A DNA stretch of 64,000 nucleotides from Campylobacter fetus subsp. fetus (lineage in GTDB: Bacteria; Campylobacterota; Campylobacteria; Campylobacterales; Campylobacteraceae): contig NZ_LS483431.1 in the NCBI RefSeq assembly GCF_900475935.1, forward strand, positions 558,001 through 622,000, in the 5' to 3' direction. The notes under the pieces are model-generated. The model did no database searches. It had not been told where the DNA came from and saw nothing but the letters and a program-made list of their open reading frames with translations. The translations under genes and the position numbers were made by a program. Positions 52,922 to 63,340 of this stretch are shown here, one piece after another (the stretch's first letter is position 1; every line of letters starts with the position of its first letter).

Positions 52922-55672
52922 ATGGACTATAAAGATACACTGTTGCTGCCGACGACGGATTTTGCTATGAGAGGCAATCTTCCTGAGTGTGAGCCGGCAC
53001 GGTACGCAAAATGGGATGAGCAAAAAGTCTATGAAAAAATGAAAGCTAAAAGGGAGAAATCCGCTATTAGTTTTAATATCCACGATGGTCCGCCATATGC
53101 AAATGGACACCTTCATATAGGGCATGCGCTAAATAAAATTTTAAAAGATATAATTCTAAAAACACACTACTTTTTTGGTCAAGGTATAAGATATACTCCG
53201 GGTTGGGATTGTCATGGTCTTCCTATCGAACAGCAAGTAGAAGTAAAGCTCGGCGATAAAAAAAAGAGTATGAGTAAGTCAGATATCAGACAAGAGTGCA
53301 GAAACTGGGCTAAGGAGTTTATAACTGTTCAAAAAGATGAGTTTAAGTCTCTTGGCGTGATAGGCGACTGGAATGATCCGTATCTTACTATGAAATTTAA
53401 ATTTGAAGCAAATATTTACAGAACTCTTTGCGAAGTAGCTAAAAAAGGGCTTCTTGTCGAGCGAAGCAAACCTGTTTTTTGGAGTTGGGCTGCTAGAAGC
53501 GCTCTAGCCGAAGCCGAAGTAGAGTACGAAGATAAAGAGGATTATAGCTTGTATGTTGCTTTTTGCTTAAGCGACGCTGCTTGTAAAAAGCTAGGAGTTA
53601 GTGACGCAAAAGCTGTTATTTGGACTACTACTCCGTGGACTTTAGTAGCAAATCAAGCCATTAGTTTAAATCCGAATGAAAAATACGCCCTAACAAAAGA
53701 AGGTTATATAATAGCTCTTCCTTTAAAAGAAACTCTTATAAATCAAGGTATCATAAATGGAAAAATTTTAAAAGAGTTTGCTTCAAGTGAGCTTGAGGGT
53801 TTAAGCGCTATCAATCCTTTAAACGGCAGAGATTCTCGGTTTATACTTGGGGAACATGTTTTGATGGATGGCGGAACTGGACTAGTGCATACTGCTCCTG
53901 GGCACGGCGAAGATGATTATTTTGCAAGTTTGAAATACGGTATAGAGGTTATAATGCCTGTTGATGAAGCAGGGCTTTATGATGAGACTTTAAGGGTTAA
54001 AAAGCTACTTCCCGAGCATCTTTTAAATGAGTTTATAGGGCTTCATATATTTAAAGCGAATGAAAAATTAGTAGAGCTTTTGGGTGACGCGGCTATAAAA
54101 GTTAGTAAATTCGTGCATAGCTATCCGTTTTGCTGGAGAACACATAAACCTGTGATTTATCGTGCTACAAAACAGTGGTTTATATCTATGGACGAGCCAA
54201 AACTAAGCGGCAAAACTCTAAGACAAACAGCACTCGAAGCTTTAAATAACGTAAAGTTTTATCCGGAAGCCGGAGTTAAACGTATAGGCTCAATGATAGA
54301 AAATCGCCCTGATTGGTGTATTTCTCGCCAAAGAGACTGGGGAGTTCCGATAGCTTTTTTTAGAGACGCTACTACAAAAGAGCCTATTTTCGATAGTGAT
54401 GTTTTAGAGCATATCGCTAAGGTATTTGATGAAAAAGGCGCTGATGCATGGTGGGATTTGGAAATTGCCGAATTATTACCTAAAGGAACAAATTTAAATC
54501 CTGCGAATTTAGAAAAAGTAACCGATATTTTAGACGTTTGGTTTGATAGCGGATCTACTTGGAATGCAGTTTTAAATAGCGGAGATTATGATGCTGGCGG
54601 ATATCAAGCCGATATGTATCTTGAGGGAAGCGACCAGCATAGAGGCTGGTTTCAAAGCTCGCTTCTTTTAAGTTGCGCGGTAAATGAAAAAGCCCCTTAT
54701 AAAAGTGTTTTGACACATGGGTTTACCGTTGATGGAAACGGCAACAAAATGAGCAAAAGCAAAGGAAACGTTATAGCTCCTTCAGATGTTGCTAAGAGAT
54801 ACGGAGTTGAAATTTTGCGTCTTTGGGTAGGATTAAGCGATTATTCAAGCGATCTTAAAATCAGCGATGATATACTAAAACAAGTTGCCGAGCAGTATAG
54901 AAAAATAAGAAATACAATAAGATTTTTACTAGCGAATATAAATGATTTGGATGATATAAGCAGCCATTTCGGAACTCTTGATAAGTGGATACTTGCTCGT
55001 GCTACTAAGAGTTTTAAAGAGGTATCTGAGTGCTTTAAAAACTATGAGTATTCAAAAGGTTTTAATATATTATTAAATTTCTTAAGTACGGATCTTAGTG
55101 GAATTTATCTTGATATCTGTAAAGATAGACTTTACTGTGACGAAAAAGACGGTTTAAGACGCCGCTCATCTCAATCGGCTATGGCTATAATAGCAAAATC
55201 TCTGCTAAGCCTTATAGCTCCTACTCTTACATATACGGTAGATGAGGCTATAGAGTTTGCTCCAGATATCATTAAAAATGGAGCAAAAGACGCGTTTGAT
55301 CTAGTTTATGAGCCGCTTGTGTTTGAATTTAAAATAGATGATGAGCTTCTTACTTCCAGCCGTGAGAAATTTAACGAAATAATAGACGTTCTAAAAAAAG
55401 ATAAAATAATCAAATCCACGTTAGAAGTTATACTAGAAACTAGCTCAAATGAGATTTTAGCAAATGATCTTGATGAGATAATCGACTGGTATATGGTTAG
55501 CTTTGTAAGAAATATCGAAAGTGATGAGTGTTTGGCTGAGTTTGCAGTGGGTAATGATAAATTTAAAATAGTAAAAGCAGATAGATATAAATGCCCGAGA
55601 TGCTGGAAATATGCTGCTAAAATAGACAATGATTTATGCCCAAGATGCGCTAAGGTGTTAAAACGTGTTTAG
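52922..55672 (+). CDS. ileS: Isoleucyl-tRNA synthetase
   Basis: A 916-residue class I synthetase. HIGH appears as [18 protein letters not shown] as [13 protein letters not shown], and a C-terminal zinc finger [22 protein letters not shown] is present. The [16 protein letters not shown] motif is typical. Length is normal. It leads the ileS-small ORF-gatA-guaB-metX-xseB run, with the next genes overlapping or 4 bp apart. Confidence 0.98.
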   Translation: MDYKDTLLLPTTDFAMRGNLPECEPARYAKWDEQKVYEKMKAKREKSAISFNIHDGPPYANGHLHIGHALNKILKDIILKTHYFFGQGIRYTPGWDCHGLPIEQQVEVKLGDKKKSMSKSDIRQECRNWAKEFITVQKDEFKSLGVIGDWNDPYLTMKFKFEANIYRTLCEVAKKGLLVERSKPVFWSWAARSALAEAEVEYEDKEDYSLYVAFCLSDAACKKLGVSDAKAVIWTTTPWTLVANQAISLNPNEKYALTKEGYIIALPLKETLINQGIINGKILKEFASSELEGLSAINPLNGRDSRFILGEHVLMDGGTGLVHTAPGHGEDDYFASLKYGIEVIMPVDEAGLYDETLRVKKLLPEHLLNEFIGLHIFKANEKLVELLGDAAIKVSKFVHSYPFCWRTHKPVIYRATKQWFISMDEPKLSGKTLRQTALEALNNVKFYPEAGVKRIGSMIENRPDWCISRQRDWGVPIAFFRDATTKEPIFDSDVLEHIAKVFDEKGADAWWDLEIAELLPKGTNLNPANLEKVTDILDVWFDSGSTWNAVLNSGDYDAGGYQADMYLEGSDQHRGWFQSSLLLSCAVNEKAPYKSVLTHGFTVDGNGNKMSKSKGNVIAPSDVAKRYGVEILRLWVGLSDYSSDLKISDDILKQVAEQYRKIRNTIRFLLANINDLDDISSHFGTLDKWILARATKSFKEVSECFKNYEYSKGFNILLNFLSTDLSGIYLDICKDRLYCDEKDGLRRRSSQSAMAIIAKSLLSLIAPTLTYTVDEAIEFAPDIIKNGAKDAFDLVYEPLVFEFKIDDELLTSSREKFNEIIDVLKKDKIIKSTLEVILETSSNEILANDLDEIIDWYMVSFVRNIESDECLAEFAVGNDKFKIVKADRYKCPRCWKYAAKIDNDLCPRCAKVLKRV

Positions 55673-55775
55673 TGAACCAGTAAGTATGGAGCTAATAGTA
55701 CTTACCATCGCTATATTAGTCGGTATGGTAAGTGTCGGCATATTTTTAGTTAATAGATTTAAGGAGAACAGGTGA
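55665..55775 (+). CDS. 36-codon single-TM membrane protein between ileS and gatA
   Basis: A GTG start inside the ileS 3' end gives a 36-residue peptide with one membrane helix ([22 protein letters not shown]) and a basic tail RFKENR. It overlaps ileS by 8 bp and gatA by 4 bp (GTGA), so it is translationally coupled. An equally small membrane gene occupies this place in C. jejuni as I recall (between ileS and gatA), supporting a real gene. No function is known to me. Confidence 0.7.
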   Translation: MFSEPVSMELIVLTIAILVGMVSVGIFLVNRFKENR

Positions 55776-57133
55776 TAAGCTTAAAAGATGCGATAAAGCT
55801 AAGTAGTAGCGATATAGTAAAGCTTCGTAAAAATTTAAAAGATAAGATAAAAGATAATAGACAATTAGGCGCTTATATAGAACAGCTAACTAATAGCGAT
55901 ATAAGTGATGAGTATGCAGGTGTTCCAATCGCTATAAAAGACAATATTCAAGTCAAAAATTGGAGCATAACAAGTTGTTCTAAGATCTTGCAAGGTTACG
56001 TAGCTCCATATCACGCTACGGTCGTAGAAAAGCTTTTGAAAGCCGGACTTGCACCGTTTGGTCGTACGAATATGGATGAGTTTGCCATGGGAAGCACAAC
56101 TGAAAGTTCGTTTTACGGCAAAACTTTAAATCCGCTTGATCATACTAGAGTTCCAGGAGGCAGTAGTGGCGGTAGCGCTGCAGCAGTTTCGGCTGGACTA
56201 GCGATAGCTGCTTTGGGAAGCGATACTGGAGGAAGCATACGCCAACCTGCTGCGTTTTGCGGATGCGTCGGCTTTAAGCCTACTTACGGAAGAGTTAGCA
56301 GATATGGACTTGGAGCTTATTCTAGTAGCTTAGACCAGATAGGACCGATAACAAGAAGCGTTGAAGATGCCGCACTTCTTTATGATATTATAGCCGGACA
56401 TGATCCAAAAGATAGCACAAGCTCAAATTTAGAAAATATAAGCACCTCGGATAAATTAAACAGCGATAGAAAACTTACGATAGCGGTTATAAAAAACTAT
56501 GTTGATGGGGCTAGCCAAGATGTTAAGGACTCGCTTTATAAGGTAGTTGATAAGCTAAAAGAAGCCGGTCATAACATAATTTATAAAGATCTTTCTAACT
56601 CAAAATACGATATAGCTGCTTATTATATTATAGCTACAGCAGAAGCTAGTGCGAATCTTAGTCGTTATGACGGTGTTAGATATGGTAGGAGAGCGGACTC
56701 AAACTCTCTTGGGCAGATGTATTCAAAAACAAGAGGCGAGGGATTTGGTGTAGAAGTGCAAAGAAGAATGCTTCTTGGAACATTTGTTTTAAGTAGCGGA
56801 TACTATGATGCTTATTATATAAAAGCACAAAAAGCAAGAGCATTTATAAAACTAGAATATGAGGAGATATTAAATGAAGCCGATATAATGCTAATGCCAG
56901 TAGCTCCTAGTGTAGCTTATAAATTTGGAGAGTTAAGCGATCCGCTTAGTGCGTATCTTAGCGATATATATACTATAGGTGTAAATTTGGCCGGACTTCC
57001 TGCTATAACAGTACCGGTGCAAAGTGATAAAAATGGGCTAAATATCTCAGCTCAGCTCATCGGCGGTGCGTGGAAAGAACAAGATGTCTTAGACGCTGCA
57101 TTTGGTTTGGAAAAATTAGTTAAAGGAAACTAA
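55772..57133 (+). CDS. gatA: Glutamyl-tRNA(Gln) amidotransferase subunit A
   Basis: A 453-residue amidase-family protein that supplies ammonia to mischarged Glu-tRNA(Gln) or Asp-tRNA(Asn). It has the Lys of [12 protein letters not shown], the Ser motif [32 protein letters not shown], and [18 protein letters not shown]. Length is typical. The GTG start (55772) overlaps the small upstream ORF. Partners GatB and GatC are not in the window. Confidence 0.96.
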   Translation: MISLKDAIKLSSSDIVKLRKNLKDKIKDNRQLGAYIEQLTNSDISDEYAGVPIAIKDNIQVKNWSITSCSKILQGYVAPYHATVVEKLLKAGLAPFGRTNMDEFAMGSTTESSFYGKTLNPLDHTRVPGGSSGGSAAAVSAGLAIAALGSDTGGSIRQPAAFCGCVGFKPTYGRVSRYGLGAYSSSLDQIGPITRSVEDAALLYDIIAGHDPKDSTSSNLENISTSDKLNSDRKLTIAVIKNYVDGASQDVKDSLYKVVDKLKEAGHNIIYKDLSNSKYDIAAYYIIATAEASANLSRYDGVRYGRRADSNSLGQMYSKTRGEGFGVEVQRRMLLGTFVLSSGYYDAYYIKAQKARAFIKLEYEEILNEADIMLMPVAPSVAYKFGELSDPLSAYLSDIYTIGVNLAGLPAITVPVQSDKNGLNISAQLIGGAWKEQDVLDAAFGLEKLVKGN

Positions 57134-57137
57134 AGAG

Positions 57138-58589
57138 ATGAAGATAATTAAAAGAGCTTTGACTTTTGAAGATGTTTTACTTGTACCGCAGTATTCAGAA
57201 ATTTTACCAAAACAAGTTGATATAACCTCTAAATTTAGTAAAAATATAAATTTAAATATACCTCTTGTATCTGCTGCTATGGATACGGTAACTGAGCATA
57301 GAACCGCTATTATGATGGCAAGGCTAGGAGGCATCGGCGTTATACATAAAAATATGGATATAGAAAGCCAAGTAAAAGAGGTAAAAAGGGTTAAAAAAAG
57401 CGAAAGCGGAGTTATAATTGATCCTATATTTATAAAACCAAACGCTACTATAAGAGAGGCTCTTGAACTTATGAGTGAATATAGGATATCAGGAGTTCCC
57501 GTAGTTGATGATGATAATGTTTTGATAGGAATTCTTACAAATCGAGATTTGAGATTTGAAAATGATTTTACTAAACAAGTAAGCGATGCAATGACAAAGC
57601 CGCCTCTTATCACTGCGCCAAAAGGTTGTACTTTGGATGATGCGGAAAAGATATTTTCTACAAATAAAGTTGAGAAGCTTCCTATAGTAGATGAAAGTGG
57701 CAGACTCGAAGGACTGATCACCATAAAAGATCTTAAAAAGAGAAAAGAATATCCAAATGCAAATAAAGATAAATTCGGTCGTCTAAGAGTAGCGGCCGCT
57801 ATGGGCGTAGGTCAGCTTGATAGAGCCGTGGCTTTAGCCAAGGCAGGTGTTGATGCTTTGGTTATGGACTCAGCTCACGGTCATTCAAAAGGTATAATAG
57901 ATACTTTAAAGCTCATTAAAGAAAATGTTAAAGATGTTGATGTGATAGTAGGAAACGTAGCAAATCCAAAAGCCGTTATCGATCTTATAAACGCCGGAGC
58001 CGATGGAATAAAAGTAGGTATAGGTCCTGGATCTATATGTACAACTCGTATAGTATCTGGTGTAGGCGTTCCTCAAATTACTGCTATAGCGGACTGCGCT
58101 GATGAAGCTAAAAAATTTGAAATACCAGTAATAGCTGATGGCGGTATCAAATATAGCGGAGATTTCGCAAAAGCATTAGCGGCCGGAGCCAGTTGTATAA
58201 TGGTAGGAAGCTTACTTGCAGGTTGCGATGAAAGCCCAGGAGAGCTAGTTACTTTTCAAGGCAGACAGTATAAAAGCTACCGTGGTATGGGTAGCATAGG
58301 AGCTATGACAAGAGGTAGTAGCGATAGGTATTTTCAAGAAGGAACTGCTCAAGATAAACTGGTACCAGAAGGTATAGAGGGTAGGGTTCCATACGCCGGA
58401 AGCATAAAACAAGTAGTTCATCAGTTAGTTGGAGGACTTAGAAGCTCTATGGGATATTGCGGAAGCGACAGTATCGAAATTTTCCAAGAAAGAGCCGAGT
58501 TTGTAGAGATAACAAGCGCCGGACTCAAAGAGAGTCACGCGCACGATGTTATAATAACTCAAGAAGCACCAAATTATAGAGTTAATTAG
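57138..58589 (+). CDS. guaB: IMP dehydrogenase
   Basis: A 483-residue IMPDH, first step from IMP to GMP. The catalytic Cys is in [17 protein letters not shown], the active-site flap in [10 protein letters not shown] and the CBS pair about residues 95-200 ([22 protein letters not shown]). The ATG follows gatA by 4 bp. It shares its stop codon with the metX start (GTG). Confidence 0.97.
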   Translation: MKIIKRALTFEDVLLVPQYSEILPKQVDITSKFSKNINLNIPLVSAAMDTVTEHRTAIMMARLGGIGVIHKNMDIESQVKEVKRVKKSESGVIIDPIFIKPNATIREALELMSEYRISGVPVVDDDNVLIGILTNRDLRFENDFTKQVSDAMTKPPLITAPKGCTLDDAEKIFSTNKVEKLPIVDESGRLEGLITIKDLKKRKEYPNANKDKFGRLRVAAAMGVGQLDRAVALAKAGVDALVMDSAHGHSKGIIDTLKLIKENVKDVDVIVGNVANPKAVIDLINAGADGIKVGIGPGSICTTRIVSGVGVPQITAIADCADEAKKFEIPVIADGGIKYSGDFAKALAAGASCIMVGSLLAGCDESPGELVTFQGRQYKSYRGMGSIGAMTRGSSDRYFQEGTAQDKLVPEGIEGRVPYAGSIKQVVHQLVGGLRSSMGYCGSDSIEIFQERAEFVEITSAGLKESHAHDVIITQEAPNYRVN

Positions 58590-59695
58590 TGGAAATTAGT
58601 ACTCGTAAAGCTCATTTTGACGAACCGCTGTATTTAGAAAGCGGTCGTATATTAAGCGAGTTTGATTTAGTTTATGAAACTTACGGTGAGCTAAACGCCG
58701 ACAAATCAAACGTGATAGTAGTATGTCACGCTTTAACCGGAAGTCATCACGCAGCCGGAAGATATGAGGGCGATAGTAAGGCCGGCTGGTGGGACGCTCT
58801 TATAGGCGATAATAAAGGTATAGATACTACTAAATTTTTTGTTATATGCGTAAATATTTTAGGAAGCTCATTCGGTTCTACAAATCCGCTTAGTATAGAG
58901 CCTAGCACAGGAGAGGAGTATCGTTTAAGGTTTCCTGTTTTAGTGATAAGTGATGTAGTAAAAGCACAGATGAGGCTATTTGATAGGCTTGGTATAAAGC
59001 AAGCTCACGCAGTCATAGGCGGAAGCCTTGGCGGTATGCAAGCACTTTGTTTTGCTATAGAGTTTCCAAATTTCGCTAAAAACGTTATAATGTTGGCTAC
59101 TACTTATGCTACAAAAGCGTGGGCTATTGCTTTTAATAAGATAGCCATCGAAGGCATAGTAAGAGATCCGGATTTTAAAAACGGATACTATGATAAAGAT
59201 GAAGTGTTAAAAAACGGACTTACCGGAATGGCGCTCGGTAGAATGGCAGGTCATATAAGTTTTTTAAGTCCTAGTTCTATGGATGATAAATTTGGGCGAA
59301 ATTACGTACAAACAGACGGTCTTTATGAACTTTTAGGTAGATTTGAAGTAGATAGGTATATGGAGTATAACGGACATAATTTTCCAAAAAGATTTGATCC
59401 TTTGAGCTATCTTTATATAACTAAAATGATGAATAATTTCGATTGTACTCGTCATTATAATAGCTTAAAAGAGGCCTTGAGTCTTACAAAAGCTAACGTT
59501 TTGTTAATATCTTTTGATGGAGATATTTTGTTTCCGCCATATCTTATGAAAGAGATGTATGATGCGTATTGCGATATAGGTAGAAAAAATCAAGTTAAAT
59601 ATATATGTATAAATAGCAGTTACGGGCACGATGCATTTTTAGTCGAGGTGGATAAAATAGATATGTACATAAAAAAGGCGCTTGAATGCAGATAG
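58589..59695 (+). CDS. metX: Homoserine O-acetyltransferase MetX
   Basis: A 368-residue alpha/beta-hydrolase that acetylates homoserine for methionine. The nucleophile Ser is in GGSLGGMQALCFA, the Asp in SFDGDILFPP and the His in SSYGHDAFLVEV; the N-terminal HALTGSHHAAGR is typical. The start is GTG at 58589 overlapping the guaB stop. It overlaps xseB by 10 bp. In C. jejuni, as I recall, metA sits elsewhere, so metX at this point differs. Confidence 0.95.
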   Translation: MEISTRKAHFDEPLYLESGRILSEFDLVYETYGELNADKSNVIVVCHALTGSHHAAGRYEGDSKAGWWDALIGDNKGIDTTKFFVICVNILGSSFGSTNPLSIEPSTGEEYRLRFPVLVISDVVKAQMRLFDRLGIKQAHAVIGGSLGGMQALCFAIEFPNFAKNVIMLATTYATKAWAIAFNKIAIEGIVRDPDFKNGYYDKDEVLKNGLTGMALGRMAGHISFLSPSSMDDKFGRNYVQTDGLYELLGRFEVDRYMEYNGHNFPKRFDPLSYLYITKMMNNFDCTRHYNSLKEALSLTKANVLLISFDGDILFPPYLMKEMYDAYCDIGRKNQVKYICINSSYGHDAFLVEVDKIDMYIKKALECR

Positions 59696-59883
59696 AAAAT
59701 GAGAGTTTTGAGAGTAAGATAGATAAGTTAAATGAGCTTTTAAACAAGCTAAATGATGAGAATTTGACTCTTTTAGATAGTGTTGAATTATACAAAAGCG
59801 GTACAAAATTAGTAAAAGAAGCTAGAGAAATGTTGGAAAATGCTAAGCTTAGTATACAAGAAATAGGTGGAAATAATGGCTAA
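59686..59883 (+). CDS. xseB: Exodeoxyribonuclease VII small subunit
   Basis: A 65-residue XseB: SFESKIDKLNELLNKLNDENLTLLDSVELYKSGTKLVKEA is the family helix pair. It pairs with XseA (not in window) in single-strand DNA degradation. It overlaps metX by 10 bp and the next gene by 8 bp. Confidence 0.9.
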   Translation: MQIENESFESKIDKLNELLNKLNDENLTLLDSVELYKSGTKLVKEAREMLENAKLSIQEIGGNNG

Positions 59884-60682
59884 AATATGCGTGCTTCAGC
59901 TAAATACTCTTGCCATGAGCGACTCTAGGATAGATTACTATTTAAAGTTGGCTAAAGAGCGCGGTGCAGGACTAGTGCTGATCGGTGAGTATGTTTTGAA
60001 CTCATTTTTTACCGAAATAATCAAAATGCCTAAATCCATGATAAAAGAGCAGAGCGAACACAAAAGAGCTTCTCTTTTAAATTTAGCAAAAAAATACGAT
60101 CTCATCATAGTTGCTCCGATTATTCTTTTAAAAGGTAAAGATATATATAAAGTTGTAGCTAAATTTAGCCCTCAAAGTGTGAAGTACGAAGAGCAAAATA
60201 TTTTTATAGATTATTCTCATTGGAATGAAAGTAAATTTTTTAAAAGCAGTAAAAAAGATAGTTTGGGTATTATGAGTTTTGCTTACGATAAGTTCAAATT
60301 TGGAGTTATGTTTGGTTATGAAACACACTTTGATAGGCTTTGGCAAGAGATGATGTCTAAGAAGATCGATTGCGTGCTTGTGCCTACTGCTTGCACTTTA
60401 AACTCAAAAGACAGATGGAACGAGCTGTTAAAAATGAGAGCTTTTACGAATAACGTATATATTTTAAGGGCAAATAGACTTGGTAAGGCTAAATTTGATG
60501 AGGTTAGTTCAGAGTTTTATGGAAACTCTATGCTAATTAGTCCGCACGGAGAGATCATGGATAGTCTTGATACGAATGAAGGAATGTTGGTTTGCGAATT
60601 AGATAAAAAACTCTTAAATGAAGCTAGGAGTATTTGGAAATTTAGTCAAAAATCCAGCTATTTACAAGAATTTAAGGGATAA
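59876..60682 (+). CDS. Carbon-nitrogen hydrolase (nitrilase) family protein
   Basis: About 268 residues with a nitrilase-like fold. The Glu is likely in LVLIGEYVLNS, and the nucleophile Cys in CVLVPTACTLNS. The catalytic Lys region is not obvious, and the family runs from amidases to beta-ureidopropionase-like enzymes, so the substrate is unknown. The ATG at 59876 has AGGTGG upstream; the GTG at 59867 is less likely. The same order xseB-nitrilase-murC region is kept in C. jejuni as I recall. Confidence 0.8.
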   Translation: MAKICVLQLNTLAMSDSRIDYYLKLAKERGAGLVLIGEYVLNSFFTEIIKMPKSMIKEQSEHKRASLLNLAKKYDLIIVAPIILLKGKDIYKVVAKFSPQSVKYEEQNIFIDYSHWNESKFFKSSKKDSLGIMSFAYDKFKFGVMFGYETHFDRLWQEMMSKKIDCVLVPTACTLNSKDRWNELLKMRAFTNNVYILRANRLGKAKFDEVSSEFYGNSMLISPHGEIMDSLDTNEGMLVCELDKKLLNEARSIWKFSQKSSYLQEFKG

Positions 60683-60683
60683 A

Positions 60684-61982
60684 ATGCAAAAAGTTCACTT
60701 TATAGGTATCGGCGGTATAGGAATTTCTGCTATCGCTAGATTTTTGAAAGAGAAAGATTTTATTATAAGCGGTTCTGATATAAAAGAGAGTAAAACAACT
60801 AAAAATTTAAGAAATAGCGGTATGAAAATCACTGTTCCTCATTGTGAAAGTGCGATAGAAGATCCTGATTTTGTAGTATATTCGGCTGCTATAAAAAGTG
60901 ATAACGTTGAGCTTGTCGAGGCCAGAAAAAAAGGTATAGAATGCTTATCTAGAAAAGAAGCACTTCCTTTTATATTAGAAGGAAAAAGAGTGTTTGCAGT
61001 AGCTGGAGCTCACGGTAAAAGTACGACTTCGGCTATGCTTGCGGCTCTTTTAGAAGGTAGCGTTATCATAGGAGCTATAAGCAAACAGTTTGGCTCAAAT
61101 ATGAAATACGAGTCAAGTCAAAATGTTATATTTGAAGCCGATGAGAGCGATAGTAGTTTTTTAAACTCAAATCCGTATTTAGCAGTAGTTACGAACGCCG
61201 AACCGGAACATATGGAACATTACGATTTTGATTTGGATAAATTTCACGCCGCATACAAAGGATTTTTAGAGCGTGCTAAAATTCGAGTTATAAATGCGGG
61301 TGATGAGTTTTTGGCATCTTTAAAAATGGATTGTATAAAACTTTATCCAGAAGATATAACTGATCTTAAAATGGTTTTAAGAAACTATGAGCCATATACT
61401 AGTTTTAATTTAAAAGGCCTTGGCAAATTTGAAGCATGGGGAATGGGCGAACATATAGCTATAGACGCTAGCCTTGCTATACTTGGGGCAAATTGCGAGA
61501 TAGGACTTGAGAGTATTAGGGAAAATTTGAAGAATTTTAAAGGGATTAAAAAGCGTTTTGATATATTGGTTGCAAATGAAAATTTTGCTCTTATAGATGA
61601 TTACGGTCACCATCCAACAGAGATCTGTGCAACTCTAAAAAGCGCAAAAGAGTATGCAAAATTACTCGGATTAGAAAAAATCACCGCTATATTTCAGCCT
61701 CATCGTTATACTAGACTAAAAGCAAATTTAGAAGGATTTAAAAAATGTTTTGAAGATGTAGATGAGCTTGTGATTTTACCTGTTTTTAGTGCGGGCGAGG
61801 CTTCAAATAATATAGTTTTGAAAGATGAATTTAAAAAGGCGATTTTTGCCGAAAAAGTTGAACGAAAAGATAATTCTATAGAGTTTTTTGATAGTTTTGG
61901 AGTAAAGCATAGGTTAGACAGCGGATTAGTAATAGGGTTTGGCGCTGGAGATATAACGTATCAGTTAAGGAGTGAATCATGA
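60684..61982 (+). CDS. murC: UDP-N-acetylmuramate-L-alanine ligase
   Basis: A 432-residue MurC: KVHFIGIGGIGISAIARFL at the N-terminus, the ATP-binding AVAGAHGKSTTSAMLAALL, EADESDSSFL and DDYGHHPTEICATL. It adds L-Ala to UDP-MurNAc. The ATG at 60684 follows AAGGGATAAA; the upstream in-frame codons overlap the nitrilase gene and are not needed. It overlaps the next gene by 4 bp. Confidence 0.97.
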   Translation: MQKVHFIGIGGIGISAIARFLKEKDFIISGSDIKESKTTKNLRNSGMKITVPHCESAIEDPDFVVYSAAIKSDNVELVEARKKGIECLSRKEALPFILEGKRVFAVAGAHGKSTTSAMLAALLEGSVIIGAISKQFGSNMKYESSQNVIFEADESDSSFLNSNPYLAVVTNAEPEHMEHYDFDLDKFHAAYKGFLERAKIRVINAGDEFLASLKMDCIKLYPEDITDLKMVLRNYEPYTSFNLKGLGKFEAWGMGEHIAIDASLAILGANCEIGLESIRENLKNFKGIKKRFDILVANENFALIDDYGHHPTEICATLKSAKEYAKLLGLEKITAIFQPHRYTRLKANLEGFKKCFEDVDELVILPVFSAGEASNNIVLKDEFKKAIFAEKVERKDNSIEFFDSFGVKHRLDSGLVIGFGAGDITYQLRSES

Positions 61983-62320
61983 AAATAATTCTTTTTTTAG
62001 TACTTATTTTATTTATTGTATTAGTTTTTGCATCTCCAAAAGATAAATTAAGCTTAAAATCGAAACTTATTATACTATTTTGCGGCGCAGCGCTGTTTTT
62101 AGCTGCATTTATATATAATGAAAAAATGCAAGAAAGACAAGATCGAGTTCAGCGTTTACTTGAGGATTTTATGCAAGAAAAAAGCATAAAATGCGGTGAA
62201 TACGAAGTCGATAGTAAACATTTTAATTATGAGTACGGCACTCAGAGTTTTGTAGCAAAAAGAGGATTTTCAAATTTGAACGGAGTTATAATTCCTGTTC
62301 AAAAATGCATAAAGGAGTAA
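61979..62320 (+). CDS. Hypothetical small membrane protein
   Basis: A 113-residue protein with two hydrophobic segments (about 2-19 and 27-45) and a soluble tail containing two cysteines (IKCGEY, PVQKCIKE). The ATG overlaps the murC stop. I know no function; a homologue follows murC in C. jejuni as I recall. Confidence 0.75.
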   Translation: MKIILFLVLILFIVLVFASPKDKLSLKSKLIILFCGAALFLAAFIYNEKMQERQDRVQRLLEDFMQEKSIKCGEYEVDSKHFNYEYGTQSFVAKRGFSNLNGVIIPVQKCIKE

Positions 62321-62323
62321 GTT

Positions 62324-63340
62324 ATGTCAAGTCTGTTTAAATCATTAAAGTTAGCTAATTTTACGATTCCAAATCGTATCACAATGCCTCCGATGTGTGT
62401 ATATAAAAGTAGAGACCTTCAAGGACTTCCGAGATGCTTTCATAGGCTTCATTATCCAGCAAGATCCCTTGGCGGTGTTGGATTTATCATAGTTGAAGCC
62501 ACTGCGGTTTCTCCTGAGGGCTGTATAAGCAAAAACGATATAGGACTTTGGAGCGATATACAAGTGGAAGCTCATAAAAAATTAAACTATGAGATTAAAA
62601 AATACAGTTGTAAAGTAACTAGCGTGCAGTTGGCTCACGCAGGTGCTAAAGGAACTTGCGATGGTATAATAAGCCCTAGCGGCGTTAGATTTAGCGGTGA
62701 GTACGGCACTCCTGATATTTTGAATACTCAAGAAATTTACTCTATAGTGACTAAATTTAAAGAAGCAGCTATTAGAGCTAAAGATTCAGATTATGATTTA
62801 ATCGAGATTCACGGGGCTCACGGTTATCTAATAAATCAGTTTTTAAGTCCGCTTACAAATAAAAGAGAAGATGAGTTTGGCGGGAATTTAGAAAATAGAA
62901 TGAGATTTTTAAATTTAATTATAGAAGAGTTAAAAGATATCATTCCGTTTGGTGTAAGACTTAGCGCCGACGAGTGGGAAGATGGCGGCAATACTACTGA
63001 GGATATAAAAATAGTAGCAAAAAAATGCGAAGAGTTAGGAGCTAGTTATATCAGCGTTTCAGCCGGCGGAGTAGTAGAAAATCCTACTCATATGCCAAAA
63101 ATAAAACCGCTTTATCAAGCGCAATACGCTAAAGATATCAAAGAAGTTATAAATATACCAGTCATCGCAGCCGGGCTTATAACTACAAAAGAGCAAGGAG
63201 AATATCTTTTGGATAATGGATTTTGTGATTTAGTAGCTTATGGCAGAGAGCTTTTAAGAAATCCGAATTTTGCCCTATATGCAGCTGCAAGCACAGGGCT
63301 AAATGATCTTATAGATTTCTCTTATAAAAAAGCGTTTTAG
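62324..63340 (+). CDS. Old Yellow Enzyme family (YqjM-like) oxidoreductase
   Basis: A 338-residue FMN-dependent ene-reductase-like protein. It has the N-terminal NRITMPPMCVYKS with the conserved Cys, SVQLAHAGAKG, IEIHGAHGYLINQFLSPLTNKREDEFGGNLENRMRF and a C-terminal GRELLRNPNF, all of the YqjM/OYE class. Physiological substrate unknown; reduction of activated alkenes in stress is likely. It follows the membrane gene by 3 bp and its 3' end overlaps the convergent ABC gene by 4 bp. Confidence 0.93.
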   Translation: MSSLFKSLKLANFTIPNRITMPPMCVYKSRDLQGLPRCFHRLHYPARSLGGVGFIIVEATAVSPEGCISKNDIGLWSDIQVEAHKKLNYEIKKYSCKVTSVQLAHAGAKGTCDGIISPSGVRFSGEYGTPDILNTQEIYSIVTKFKEAAIRAKDSDYDLIEIHGAHGYLINQFLSPLTNKREDEFGGNLENRMRFLNLIIEELKDIIPFGVRLSADEWEDGGNTTEDIKIVAKKCEELGASYISVSAGGVVENPTHMPKIKPLYQAQYAKDIKEVINIPVIAAGLITTKEQGEYLLDNGFCDLVAYGRELLRNPNFALYAAASTGLNDLIDFSYKKAF

